DNA of 45,585 nt, taken from positions 1 to 45,585 of the forward strand of contig JBAXKB010000007.1 of assembly GCA_037137575.1 (NCBI GenBank). The letters are read 5' to 3'. A program made the position numbers and the translations under genes. The notes below the pieces were generated by a model. It worked only from the letters and a program-made list of their open reading frames with translations. It did not search any database and was not told the DNA's origin. Positions 1-7,779 of this stretch are shown here, in pieces. Source of the stretch: UBA5976 sp037137575. GTDB taxonomy: Bacteria; Actinomycetota; Actinomycetes; S36-B12; UBA5976. Position 1 is the first letter of the stretch, and each line of letters begins with the position of its first letter.

Positions 1-236
1 GCAACTTCTTCTTTGTTCGCCCAATAAAATGCAGTTCGAGCTGCTGGAAGTTTCTCGCGAGCATTAGCTAGCGATGTTTGCGCGTCTAAAACTTCTTGGG
101 TGGCCTGGGTTAAGTCATCTTCAGCGCTAGCTACCTGCTGATTAATGTTGTCGGCAATCGATGGTCCAGCAATAGAGGCAAAAATCAAGCCAGCTAGGAG
201 AAAACCGCGACTACTACGCTGCAAAAATGCGCGCAT
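1..236 (-). CDS. Secreted coiled-coil protein, N-terminal part; probable FtsEX-linked murein hydrolase
   Basis: Cut by the window edge, so only the first 78 residues are visible. Residues 1-28 look like a signal peptide: basic MRAFLQRSSRG start, hydrophobic FLLAGLIFASIAG core, small residues before DN. From about residue 30 the sequence is Gln/Ala/Glu/Leu-rich and should be a coiled coil. The start is ATG at 234-236 with AGGAG about 7 nt upstream. It lies directly downstream of ftsE-ftsX. In this position bacteria often encode the peptidoglycan hydrolase or hydrolase activator (coiled coil plus M23 or NlpC/P60 domain) that FtsEX controls. The catalytic part is outside the window, so the enzyme class is inferred from position and the coiled coil only. 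Confidence 0.75.
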   Translation of the reverse strand, partial: MRAFLQRSSRGFLLAGLIFASIAGPSIADNINQQVASAEDDLTQATQEVLDAQTSLANAREKLPAARTAFYWANKEEV

Positions 237-308
237 GACGAACTCCTATCACTGGGGAAGCAATTTCTTCAGCGTAACTGATGGGGCCTAAGTTACGGCT
301 GTGATTTT

Positions 309-321
309 GCCCGTGTCGGGC
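309..321 (-). other. Small GC hairpin between ftsX and the next gene
   Basis: GCCCG and CGGGC arms pair around a 3-nt loop in the 141-bp gap after ftsX. No T-run follows on either strand, so it is not a classic terminator. It could slow decay or separate the ftsEX message from the downstream gene. Confidence 0.3.
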
Positions 322-377
322 TAATCTTGGCGGTAAATCCACGAAAAAGGTCCAAATCTTTGGCGCAAGTCCCTGGA

Positions 378-1283
378 TTACCCGCGTAAATACCTACGCA
401 ATGTGAAGGATGAAGCCAGAACCGTAATCCCGACTCCCGCACCAAATAGCCACGGCAAAATTGCAAGTACTTCGTGCCAGGTGACAAATGGGATGTAAGA
501 GATATTCGGAGCTAGCCGTTGGTCAATTACATAGCGCTTTACAGCCAACAACATGCCACTAGCCAACGCTGCACCCATGGCTGCCGCAAAGATCGCTTCA
601 ACGATGAACGGCAATCTAATCGACATATTGCTTGCCCCTACTGAGCGCATAATCGTGGTTTCCCGGCGTCGGGCAAATGCCGCAATGCGCACTGTGTTCA
701 TTACGAGCAACACAGTTACGAGCAGCATTGCGATGGCCACACTCAATGCGAAACTTTGCAGTCCCTTCAAAATTTGGAAAAACTTCTGCAGCAATTTACG
801 TTGGTCAACAATTGACTCAACTCCAGGCTTGGCACCAAGTGCTGTTGAAATAACATCAAAGTTTGCCGGATCATCAAGCTTTACCCGGTAAGACTCAGGC
901 AATGCGCCTTCGCTCACACTTGAAACAATTGGCGAACCTTTGAACTGTACTTTAAATCGAGCGAACGCTTCTGCTGAAGATTCGTAGTAGAGAGACTGTA
1001 CTGTTGGCCGAAGCCCTTCAAGAGTTGTCTGAATATCAGTGCGCTGTTTTTGACTCACTTTTCCAGTGCATGTCAAAGCCGTTGAATTCTCACCACATAG
1101 GTAGATAGAAACTTGGACTTTGTCGTACCAATAGCCCTTCATGCGTTCAACCTGTGACTTCATTAACAACGCTGAACCGAAAAGAGCCAATGAAACCGCC
1201 ACTGAAATCACCAAAGCTAGTGTCATGGTGAAGTTACGGCGCAACCCAGTACGTAATTCGCGTGCGATAAATGAAACTCTCAT
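378..1283 (-). CDS. ftsX: Cell division protein FtsX
   Basis: Membrane subunit of the FtsEX complex, which passes ATP hydrolysis by FtsE to a periplasmic or extracellular peptidoglycan hydrolase at the septum. The 301-residue protein has the family layout: a short cytoplasmic N-terminus, TM1 at about 19-41, a large extracellular domain at about 45-170, then TM2 (about 175-195), TM3 (about 222-245) and TM4 (about 275-295). The cytoplasmic stretch RRRETTIMRSVGAS after TM2 is typical of FtsX/MacB-type permeases. The ATG overlaps the ftsE stop by one base (TAATG), so the two genes are translationally coupled. The extracellular domain has two cysteines about ten residues apart (YLCGENSTALTC), which could form a disulfide. 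Confidence 0.95.
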   Translation of the reverse strand: MRVSFIARELRTGLRRNFTMTLALVISVAVSLALFGSALLMKSQVERMKGYWYDKVQVSIYLCGENSTALTCTGKVSQKQRTDIQTTLEGLRPTVQSLYYESSAEAFARFKVQFKGSPIVSSVSEGALPESYRVKLDDPANFDVISTALGAKPGVESIVDQRKLLQKFFQILKGLQSFALSVAIAMLLVTVLLVMNTVRIAAFARRRETTIMRSVGASNMSIRLPFIVEAIFAAAMGAALASGMLLAVKRYVIDQRLAPNISYIPFVTWHEVLAILPWLFGAGVGITVLASSFTLRRYLRG

Positions 1284-1990
1284 TAGTGCCCCGTGTGTCC
1301 GTAGATACCGCGTTCTTGATCTCGAACTAGGTGGCCAGTTTCCATTTGAATAATTCGTTTCCGCATTTGATCAACAATGGCTACATCGTGAGTCGCCATT
1401 AAAACGGTGGTTCCAGTGCGATTGATCCGATCTAGAATTTTCATGATCCCAACACTCGTAGATGGATCGAGGTTTCCGGTTGGTTCATCGGCAAGTAACA
1501 ATTTAGGGCCATTAACAATCGCTCTTGCGATGGCAACGCGTTGTTGTTCGCCACCTGAGAGCTGAGTAGGCAAACGGGTCTCTTTACCTTCAAGTCCAAC
1601 TAAATTAAGTACCTCTGGAACACGGGCTTTAATCTCTTTACGCGACTTGCCAACTACTTGCATACCAAATGCGATGTTGTCGAATACCGATTTCGTGGGT
1701 AGCAATCTAAAGTCTTGGAAAACAATTCCTAATTTGCGGCGGAAAGCTGGCAACTTTCGATTGCGCAGTTTGCCGACATTAACTCCATCTAGCATGACTA
1801 CGCCCGAACTAGGGAACTCTTCTCTAAGAAGTAGCCGCAGTAATGAAGATTTTCCAGACCCGGATAAGCCAACTAAAAAGACAAACTCACCTGGATCGAT
1901 TTTGAAACTGACATCATCCAGAGCAGGTCGATTGCCATGCTTATATTGCTTAGACACATGGTCGAAACTAATCATGGGCGCAGGGGTCAA
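1283..1990 (-). CDS. ftsE: Cell division ATP-binding protein FtsE
   Basis: ABC ATPase partner of FtsX. All motifs are present in order: Walker A GLSGSGKS, a Q-loop in GIVFQDF, signature LSGGEQQRV, Walker B LLLADEPTGNLD, and H-loop MATHD. The start is ambiguous. The usual family start MISFDHVSKQY would use ATG at 1973-1975, which has no Shine-Dalgarno sequence at a usable distance. An in-frame TTG at 1988-1990 has GGAGA six bases upstream, so I chose it; it adds five residues (TPAP before the Met). A longer TTG frame from 2020 is open but less likely. The upstream gap holds a perfect 16-bp palindrome. Confidence 0.93.
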   Translation of the reverse strand: MTPAPMISFDHVSKQYKHGNRPALDDVSFKIDPGEFVFLVGLSGSGKSSLLRLLLREEFPSSGVVMLDGVNVGKLRNRKLPAFRRKLGIVFQDFRLLPTKSVFDNIAFGMQVVGKSRKEIKARVPEVLNLVGLEGKETRLPTQLSGGEQQRVAIARAIVNGPKLLLADEPTGNLDPSTSVGIMKILDRINRTGTTVLMATHDVAIVDQMRKRIIQMETGHLVRDQERGIYGHTGH

Positions 1991-2079
1991 GAGCGTTCTC
2001 CAAATTTTAGGGAAAAACAATAACTCTTTAACCCTATTGAGAATTAGGCTTTTTCTTGACTCAGGCTCGCCGACTTTAC

Positions 2080-2095
2080 AAAACTTATAAGTTTT
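2080..2095. repeat. Perfect 16-bp AT-rich palindrome upstream of ftsE
   Basis: AAAACTTA followed by TAAGTTTT, centred about 97 bp upstream of the chosen ftsE start, in the 128-bp prfB-ftsE gap. It could be a repressor operator or a weak hairpin. No convincing -35/-10 pair was found around it. Confidence 0.4.
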
Positions 2096-2130
2096 CGCAA
2101 GGCTTATTATGAATTTCCCAAGCTAACCGC

Positions 2131-2143
2131 AGCGGTTCGGGAC
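2131..2143 (-). other. Small hairpin just after prfB
   Basis: AACCG and CGGTT arms with a 3-nt loop lie a few bases past the prfB stop codon. No T-tract follows on the minus strand, so a role as terminator is weak. Confidence 0.25.
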
Positions 2144-2149
2144 GACTCC

Positions 2150-3259
2150 TTAACTGTTGCCTTGTCCGCGACGCCAGCGAATACCTGCTTCAATAAACGA
2201 ATCAATTTCGCCATCAAGCACTGCTGATGTATTTCCGGTTTCTACATCTGTGCGCAAATCTTTGACCATCTGGTACGGATGCAATACATAACTGCGCATC
2301 TGATTTCCCCATGAACCTGCGGTGTCGCCTTTAAGTGCGTTGATCTTGGCTTGTTCTGCTTGTCGCTGCTTTGCTAAAAGTTTTGCTTGCAAAACGGCCA
2401 TAGCGGTAGCTCGGTTCTGCAACTGCGAGCGTTCATTTTGGCAAGACACCACGATGCCGGAGGGCATGTGGGTTATCCGCACCGCAGAGTCAGTGGTGTT
2501 AACGCCTTGGCCGCCGGGACCGGAAGCGCGAAACACATCAATTCGTAATTCATCTTCAGGGATTTCAATCGAATCTGTTTGCTCGATAACAGGGATTACA
2601 TCGACTTCGGCAAACGAAGTATGTCGGCGACTCTGACTATCAAAGGGAGAGATTCGCACAAGTCGATGAGTGCCCTGTTCCACTGCTAATGTGCCATAAG
2701 CATAGGGCGCTTTAATCGCGAAAGTTACTGACTTGATCCCCGCTAATTCACCGTATGAAGTTTCATAAATTTCAGTGTGCCAATTATGGCGCTCGCAATA
2801 ACGCAGGTACATACGAAGCAACATTTCAGCCCAATCAGCAGCTTCGTCACCACCAGCCGCTGAACGGATTGACATCAGCGCTTCACGATGATCGTATTCG
2901 CCGGATAACAAGGTACGAACTTCTAGTTCACCAATTGATTTTTCTAGCGCAAGTAATTCAGAATTCGCTTCAGCAAGAATGTCAGAATCATTCTCGGCAT
3001 CGCCTAATTGATGAAGCACTTCAAGATCATCGAGTCGGCTTCTAAGGCTGATGAGTCTGGCAATCTCGGACTGAGTTTGTGAAAGTTTGCTAGTGATTTG
3101 CTGAGCTTTTACTTGATCGTCCCAAAGGTTTGGCACCGACGCTTCGGCCTCTAACTCAATTACCGCAGCCTGCAATCCGGGTAGATCCAGCACTTGTTCA
3201 ATGCTGCCAAGAGTTGCATTTAATGCAGCTAAGTCAGCAGAAAAATCACCAGTACTCAT
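2150..3259 (-). CDS. prfB: Peptide chain release factor 2
   Basis: Class I release factor that reads UGA and UAA stop codons and triggers peptide release on the ribosome. From the chosen start, the SPF tripeptide that marks RF2 rather than RF1 is at about 204-206 (RISPFDSQ) and the catalytic GGQ loop at about 249-251 (GPGGQGVN). The length of about 369 residues is normal. The frame stays open through the first 30 codons, so the programmed +1 frameshift of many bacterial prfB genes is absent, as expected in Actinobacteria. I used ATG at 3257-3259; a TTG three codons upstream is also open. In many actinobacteria prfB precedes ftsE and ftsX, as here. Confidence 0.95.
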   Translation of the reverse strand: MSTGDFSADLAALNATLGSIEQVLDLPGLQAAVIELEAEASVPNLWDDQVKAQQITSKLSQTQSEIARLISLRSRLDDLEVLHQLGDAENDSDILAEANSELLALEKSIGELEVRTLLSGEYDHREALMSIRSAAGGDEAADWAEMLLRMYLRYCERHNWHTEIYETSYGELAGIKSVTFAIKAPYAYGTLAVEQGTHRLVRISPFDSQSRRHTSFAEVDVIPVIEQTDSIEIPEDELRIDVFRASGPGGQGVNTTDSAVRITHMPSGIVVSCQNERSQLQNRATAMAVLQAKLLAKQRQAEQAKINALKGDTAGSWGNQMRSYVLHPYQMVKDLRTDVETGNTSAVLDGEIDSFIEAGIRWRRGQGNS

Positions 3260-3302
3260 AATGTCCAAGATTAGCGAGGTATTGCCCTACGCGACGCCAG
3301 CG

Positions 3303-5372
3303 CTACTTCACTTTGAAGATGTCGTTTATCTCTCGTACAAATCTAGGCACAAGTGTCATGTCAGCCTGCACCGTGATGTGTCCACCGTCTCGATAGATTT
3401 GCAGGTCTTTAGTTTGGGTAGGGCAATGTTTGTTATTGCAGAAAACCAGCGATAAGTCTATGAGCGATGAGCCAGATGAACTTGCGGCTTCTCGAAGGGA
3501 ATGCCAGTAGTCGCTTTGATATTTTTGAACTGCACTAATCGGCATTGAAACAGCGCATTTTTTAAAAATTTCAGAGACAAGCGTGCAACGTGATGGCTCC
3601 CACTTGTATTGGGACGGAAAGTTTTTCATTCGAGGATCAAAGTGAATCGACCCAGAAATTACTGCGACTTTGAATCCTTCATTTTTAAGCGAGACCAGTG
3701 ATTGAGTCAGTAACTGAAAATACTGATTTCCAGAAACCATCCCTGTTGGATTACTGGAAACAACTTTCAGATCTGGCACATGCACATATAAGTCTGTGTT
3801 GGAAAGAACCACCAAACCTTTCGGCTGTTTTTTTAGCCAAGCGAAGGTTTCCTGAGAAAATTTTGAACAATTGGAATATTTACCGCCGGCAGCTATGACT
3901 CGGTCGGGTTGCGCATAGGGCGCAAATAAAATCGGACACCCAGCACCAATCGCAGTTATCAATGGGTGGCCAGTTTGTTTAGCTGCCTCAATTAATCCAT
4001 CGCTGAAGTGTGAGGCATTGGAGTCGCCCACCAAGTAGATTGGTTCCCCCGAATTATCTAGGTTCCATGAGCAATTGGGTTTTCTAGCAAGCAGATTTGA
4101 AACTTGTGTATCGCAGCCGTTTTTATGTGCAACATTGACCTGGGCAAGTGATACTGCTTGCGACCGAACACTGTCATTCCAAAAATAGTTCGTATTTGCT
4201 TCATACACCCCAAGCGCGCAAACCATCGGTGTAGCAAATATTCCAAAAGCTAAAATGCCAGACAAAATCTTTTCGTTGGATCGGTAGTGGCGAAGTGGAG
4301 TTTCAACCCAGCGATAGGTGGCCACAGTTAATCCGGTCGCAATTAAGAGGGTAAGAGCAATGCTCACATACTCGTTGAGTGCAAAGTAGCCCAAAACGAC
4401 GATGATTGGCCAATGCCAAAGGTACAGAGAATAGGACCTATCTCCGAGATAGATTGCCCATTTATTCGCAAGGATCTTATAGGTGGCAGTCCCAGGGGTC
4501 GGTGCGCTGGCAATAAGCAGAACCGTGCCAATCACAGGCAAAACCGTGAAGGTACTTGGCCAGGCTTGCGCCTGCGAAATATAGAATGCTGAAAATATCA
4601 CTACCGCCAAGCCAAAAATTCCGCTGCACTTCTTAACTAAACTTGGAACACGGTCTACTTGGCTACTAAATAGTGCAAGGAGTGAACCAGCCGCAAACTC
4701 CCATGCGCGATTAAGTGGACTATAAAACTGGAAAAACCAATTTGAATTGTCTAAAGAGTGTCCTGGTTGAGTCAGCATTACTATAACAAAAGAAATTATA
4801 AAAGTACTGGCCACCAAAACTCGCACTGTCGCTTTGGACTGCTTTAGTAATTTTCCAAGTGACCAACCAAGCACCAAGACAAAAAGAAATCCGATATAGA
4901 ACTGCTCTTCAACCGATAGTGACCAGGTATTCAGGAGCGGATTAGTATTCGCTGCCAGATCAAAATACCCGCCGGTGAATTTTGCAATCACGGCATTCGC
5001 AGATAACAACATTGCACCAATGCCGGAAAACGCCATCAGTTTTTGCGGCCCAAACGGACTAAGTGTCGCAGCTCCGAAAACCATTGTGGTGGAAACCACT
5101 GTGGCTAACGCTGGGGTCAAGCGCCAGAAGCGCCGCACAAAGAAGCGCCTAATACTTATGCGTCCGCTGTTTACCCACTCGCGTTCCAACATTGCTGTAA
5201 TCACGTAACCTGAGATTACAAAAAAGACATCTACCCCAATGAAGCCGCCAGGAACTGGCAATCCTAAGTGAAAGAGAATCACTAAAACTACGGCCACAGC
5301 ACGTAAACCCTGGATATCTTTTCTAATGCTGTTCGGAGATTGCTGCTTTGGACTATCTATCAAGTCAGGCAT
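3303..5372 (-). CDS. Acyltransferase 3 (OafA/YrhL-like) with C-terminal SGNH domain
   Basis: Integral membrane O-acyltransferase of 689 residues that probably O-acetylates a cell-surface polysaccharide or wall polymer. Residues 18-360 form the multi-spanning acyltransferase 3 domain, with the family opening DIQGLRAVAV, the conserved His at 35 (FHLGL), FIGVDVFFVISGY, SLSVEEQFY near 151-159 and YSLYLWHWP near 314-322. Residues 440-689 are an SGNH/GDSL-type domain: GDS nucleophile block at 449-451 and DGGH at 662-665 supplying the Asp/His pair. ATG start with GGTGG about 5 nt upstream. It lies between the tad locus and prfB and is AT-richer than its neighbours, so recent acquisition is possible. 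The substrate cannot be told from sequence. Confidence 0.9.
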   Translation of the reverse strand: MPDLIDSPKQQSPNSIRKDIQGLRAVAVVLVILFHLGLPVPGGFIGVDVFFVISGYVITAMLEREWVNSGRISIRRFFVRRFWRLTPALATVVSTTMVFGAATLSPFGPQKLMAFSGIGAMLLSANAVIAKFTGGYFDLAANTNPLLNTWSLSVEEQFYIGFLFVLVLGWSLGKLLKQSKATVRVLVASTFIISFVIVMLTQPGHSLDNSNWFFQFYSPLNRAWEFAAGSLLALFSSQVDRVPSLVKKCSGIFGLAVVIFSAFYISQAQAWPSTFTVLPVIGTVLLIASAPTPGTATYKILANKWAIYLGDRSYSLYLWHWPIIVVLGYFALNEYVSIALTLLIATGLTVATYRWVETPLRHYRSNEKILSGILAFGIFATPMVCALGVYEANTNYFWNDSVRSQAVSLAQVNVAHKNGCDTQVSNLLARKPNCSWNLDNSGEPIYLVGDSNASHFSDGLIEAAKQTGHPLITAIGAGCPILFAPYAQPDRVIAAGGKYSNCSKFSQETFAWLKKQPKGLVVLSNTDLYVHVPDLKVVSSNPTGMVSGNQYFQLLTQSLVSLKNEGFKVAVISGSIHFDPRMKNFPSQYKWEPSRCTLVSEIFKKCAVSMPISAVQKYQSDYWHSLREAASSSGSSLIDLSLVFCNNKHCPTQTKDLQIYRDGGHITVQADMTLVPRFVREINDIFKVK

Positions 5373-5417
5373 CTGTCCACCATACCAAATAGCCTTTGGA
5401 CAAGAGGTGCTGTAAAC

Positions 5418-5861
5418 CTAGTGAGTAAATTGTTTTGCTATTGCCACAGCCTGAATCCGAGAAATATGAACTGGTAACAGATACCCAAACGGCAATTGTG
5501 GCTCACACGACAAAACAACTTTTATCTGATCGCCGGCGACAGTAGTCGAAACAATCTGAAGTCCGTGAACTCGTTTGCGCACCGAAGGTTGCTGCAGATA
5601 TTTATCGACACGGATTCGGGCCGATTTGGGGCTAAGGTGCAATGAATTGTAAGCACCCGATTCATAAACGTGAGTTAAGTCAACAGCTTGTGCGCCCGAT
5701 AGGGCTGCCCCATCTGTGATTGTTCTTAAAGTGACCTTCGTGGTCCATACCGAGGCAAGATTTACTGAAACAGTTACCAGCATTAACAACAAGATTGCCA
5801 ACCCGATACCAAAAGTTAAGACTGAGCCACGCTCAGAGTTATCCATAGTTGGCTCTCTCAT
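5418..5861 (-). CDS. TadE/TadG-like pseudopilin, Rv3654c type
   Basis: A 147-residue protein with a cytoplasmic start, the motif ERGSVLTFGIGLAILLL, and one N-terminal TM at about 13-38, followed by an extracellular domain. The segment TLRTITDGAALSGAQAVDL is typical of TadE/TadG-like proteins and the actinobacterial Rv3654c family (DGAALAGA-type motif). Its ATG overlaps the previous gene's stop (ATGA), so translation is coupled. It is the last gene of the tad-like operon. The family is thought to supply minor pilins or anchors of Flp-type pili; that role is inferred here from context. Confidence 0.75.
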   Translation of the reverse strand: MREPTMDNSERGSVLTFGIGLAILLLMLVTVSVNLASVWTTKVTLRTITDGAALSGAQAVDLTHVYESGAYNSLHLSPKSARIRVDKYLQQPSVRKRVHGLQIVSTTVAGDQIKVVLSCEPQLPFGYLLPVHISRIQAVAIAKQFTH

Positions 5862-6268
5862 CTAACAGCATCGACTTCCATAGTCTGACTCGCAGTCAGC
5901 GATACTTTAATCGGTTTTAGAATAGGCATGCTCACCGATTGACTTCCCTTCACTGTTACTGTCACGTATCCGTTTGGCACCAGACACGGATTTTCAGTGC
6001 AAGTAAAACTTATGGAAAAATCTTGAGGCTCAAGCTGGCCTATTCGCAGTTGTTCTCTCGAAATTTGTTTTAACCGCTGACTTGCAATCCCATCATTTTC
6101 TTGAGTTATAAATACGCGCGCGCCGGTACGCGCCGCGCTTGTCATGGTTAAAAAGGTTTGGGCAACTGCTAAAGAAGAAACAGCAATGTAGCAAATAGGT
6201 ATCAATAGAAAAATTGAGATCGCAATGAATTCAACAGTTACATTGCCTCTAACATCATCGCGCATCAT
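5858..6268 (-). CDS. TadE-like minor pseudopilin
   Basis: A 136-residue protein with the TadE hallmark GNVTVEFIAISIFLL: a short basic N-terminus, then Gly, Val, Glu and a single hydrophobic helix (about 10-32), with the Glu at the +5-like position used by prepilin-like substrates. AARTGARVFIT follows the helix as in other TadE proteins. The C-terminal half holds two Cys (SFTCTENPC) that may form a disulfide. ATGA overlap with the gene before and with the gene after. TadE proteins are processed by a prepilin peptidase; none is encoded in this window. Confidence 0.8.
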   Translation of the reverse strand: MMRDDVRGNVTVEFIAISIFLLIPICYIAVSSLAVAQTFLTMTSAARTGARVFITQENDGIASQRLKQISREQLRIGQLEPQDFSISFTCTENPCLVPNGYVTVTVKGSQSVSMPILKPIKVSLTASQTMEVDAVR

Positions 6269-6675
6269 AATTTTCCCTCATCCAATTCCCTGGCAGTTGA
6301 AATGATGAACAGGTGCCGATTGAACATTGGAATTTCTAAACATTGCTGCATTCGCACCACTACGAATGAGATTCCTGAAGACTGAGTGCGCTTTGTTGTA
6401 GTGCTGTGTCCACATGATCTAAACCCGTCAGGTGTCCAATATTTTTGCGCAGCGACAAGAACCTGATTGCTAGTGCTACCCTTCATGGCTGCAAGGTGTA
6501 CTGCTTGTTTGGTTGCAACTGTTAACGAAACTTTGCAAACTACTAGTCCGACGATTTGCATCATCATCAGTGCCAGCGTGATGAGCAATGGGGCTACGAG
6601 AGCGAACCCAACAACTTGGGAACCATTTTCGCTTGGCTCGCTCGGGTTATGGCGCAGTAACCGAGTGCAATGCAT
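6265..6675 (-). CDS. TadE/TadF-like pseudopilin
   Basis: A 136-residue protein with NGSQVVGFALVAPLLITLALMMM: a TadE/TadF-type start in which the usual Glu after Val is replaced (VVGFAL), then one TM at about 21-48. KQAVHLAAMKGST corresponds to the AAR-type segment after the helix. Cys residues in the C-terminal half (FRSCGHS, MQQCLEI) may pair. The ATG at 6673-6675 lies 29 nt inside the upstream pilin-like gene; no later start is convincing, so the overlap may be real and couple translation. Functional class comes from operon context and the helix pattern. Confidence 0.7.
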   Translation of the reverse strand: MHCTRLLRHNPSEPSENGSQVVGFALVAPLLITLALMMMQIVGLVVCKVSLTVATKQAVHLAAMKGSTSNQVLVAAQKYWTPDGFRSCGHSTTTKRTQSSGISFVVVRMQQCLEIPMFNRHLFIISTARELDEGKL

Positions 6676-6868
6676 GAGTTAAAACCGCCTTGAGTTGTGG
6701 CCCTGCGATAGACCACAGCCCGACAACCAACCCAGCGGTCATCACAGTGATAAGTACCCAGCCAGGCACATCGCCACGATCACTACGAATCAGCATGCGA
6801 GCTTTACTGCGAAGAATATTGTTAACCGTCGTCACAGAAACGCCAATCCTTAGTTGCAGATTTTTCAT
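6647..6868 (-). CDS. Small pilin-like membrane protein of tad locus
   Basis: A 73-residue protein: basic N-terminal segment, then RSDRGDVPGWVLITVMTAGL and one TM at about 37-56, short C-terminus. Small proteins with the RGDxPGWVLxTxMTAG pattern are found in actinobacterial tad clusters between TadC and TadE and resemble Flp pilins in size and layout. It could be the major Flp-like subunit or an accessory protein; no classical Flp gene is present here. The start is well supported: AGGAGA five bases before the ATG. It sits 23 bp downstream of the TadC-like gene and overlaps the next gene by 29 nt. Confidence 0.7.
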   Translation of the reverse strand: MKNLQLRIGVSVTTVNNILRSKARMLIRSDRGDVPGWVLITVMTAGLVVGLWSIAGPQLKAVLTHALHSVTAP

Positions 6869-6891
6869 TTTTTCTCCTATTTGTTTTGTTG

Positions 6892-7779
6892 TTAAGTCAG
6901 TTGCAAAGCCGACAGTCCTGGATAAAGCGCGATGAAAACGATCATTGGCAAAACAAAGAACACAACTGGAATCATCATCGCTGCTTCTTTTTTTCCTGCG
7001 AGCTCAAGTAGTTGCTGCTGATTATTGGATCGTGCTTGTCCGGCTTGTGCTCTTAGTACTGCGGCAACAGGAGTACCTCTGTCTAGTGCGGTTTGTACGG
7101 ATCGAATACTGCGACCAAAAGCCGAACTAGAAGTGTCATCTAGGGTTGCAGCCAAAGCGTCTGTGATAGTTTTTCCGCCTGCCAGCCGTTTGGGAATTTC
7201 AGCGAGCAAGTTAGATAGCGGTCCAGTGCAAAGATTTGCTACCCGTTCGATAGCCAGAATGATGGGTTCGCCAGCAGAAACTGAAAATGCCAGCAACTCA
7301 AGTACTCCACCAAGTTGTTGATCGATTGCCTGCTGAATTTTTTCCGCTTTGTTCTGTTGCAGATTATAAATTGCCCAACCGCTGACTGGAATAACAGCGA
7401 AAAGAAGTGACAGTAACATTCCTAGCGGGAGATTTCGATGTACGAGGCTTCGTAAGATCGACCAAAGAATAATCGTTGCCTGCAAGCTCAGCATACAAAG
7501 TAGTTGGCTACGACGAAATTGCATAAGTGTGCGTTTGTCTTGGCAATATTTCAGGGTTTGTACTACCCGATCATCTGTTCCCCACGGATTTAGGAAATCA
7601 CCCGCTAAAAATTTGTGTACCCGAGCAAAAATGGAAATCAAGTCTTTGTCTAACGATTTAGTGCTGACTCCGATATTTCGTTCTATCAGTCGAGTCCGCG
7701 AGCTTGATCGAGCCGAAAAACCAGCAACAATTAGTTTGGTAGAAAAAATCAGAGCCAGGCTGACTAACACAATTGTCAT
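6892..7779 (-). CDS. tadC: TadC-like type II secretion F family protein
   Basis: A 295-residue membrane platform protein of the T2SSF (GspF) family. TMs are visible near 1-20, around 95-112 and 120-135, and at the C-terminus (PVVFFVLPMIVFIALYPGLSAL). The cytoplasmic T2SSF core lies between, including LLELLAFSVSAGEPIILAIERVA-type and LAGGKTITDALAA-type segments. In tad systems TadB and TadC form the inner-membrane base on which the CpaF ATPase acts. Start ATG overlaps the TadB-like stop by four bases (ATGA). The order CpaF-TadB-TadC and the coupling support the assignment. Confidence 0.85.
   Translation of the reverse strand: MTIVLVSLALIFSTKLIVAGFSARSSSRTRLIERNIGVSTKSLDKDLISIFARVHKFLAGDFLNPWGTDDRVVQTLKYCQDKRTLMQFRRSQLLCMLSLQATIILWSILRSLVHRNLPLGMLLSLLFAVIPVSGWAIYNLQQNKAEKIQQAIDQQLGGVLELLAFSVSAGEPIILAIERVANLCTGPLSNLLAEIPKRLAGGKTITDALAATLDDTSSSAFGRSIRSVQTALDRGTPVAAVLRAQAGQARSNNQQQLLELAGKKEAAMMIPVVFFVLPMIVFIALYPGLSALQLT

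Noticed and set aside
2150..3259. Programmed frameshift in prfB
   Set aside because: The reading frame is continuous through the region where the internal UGA would be.
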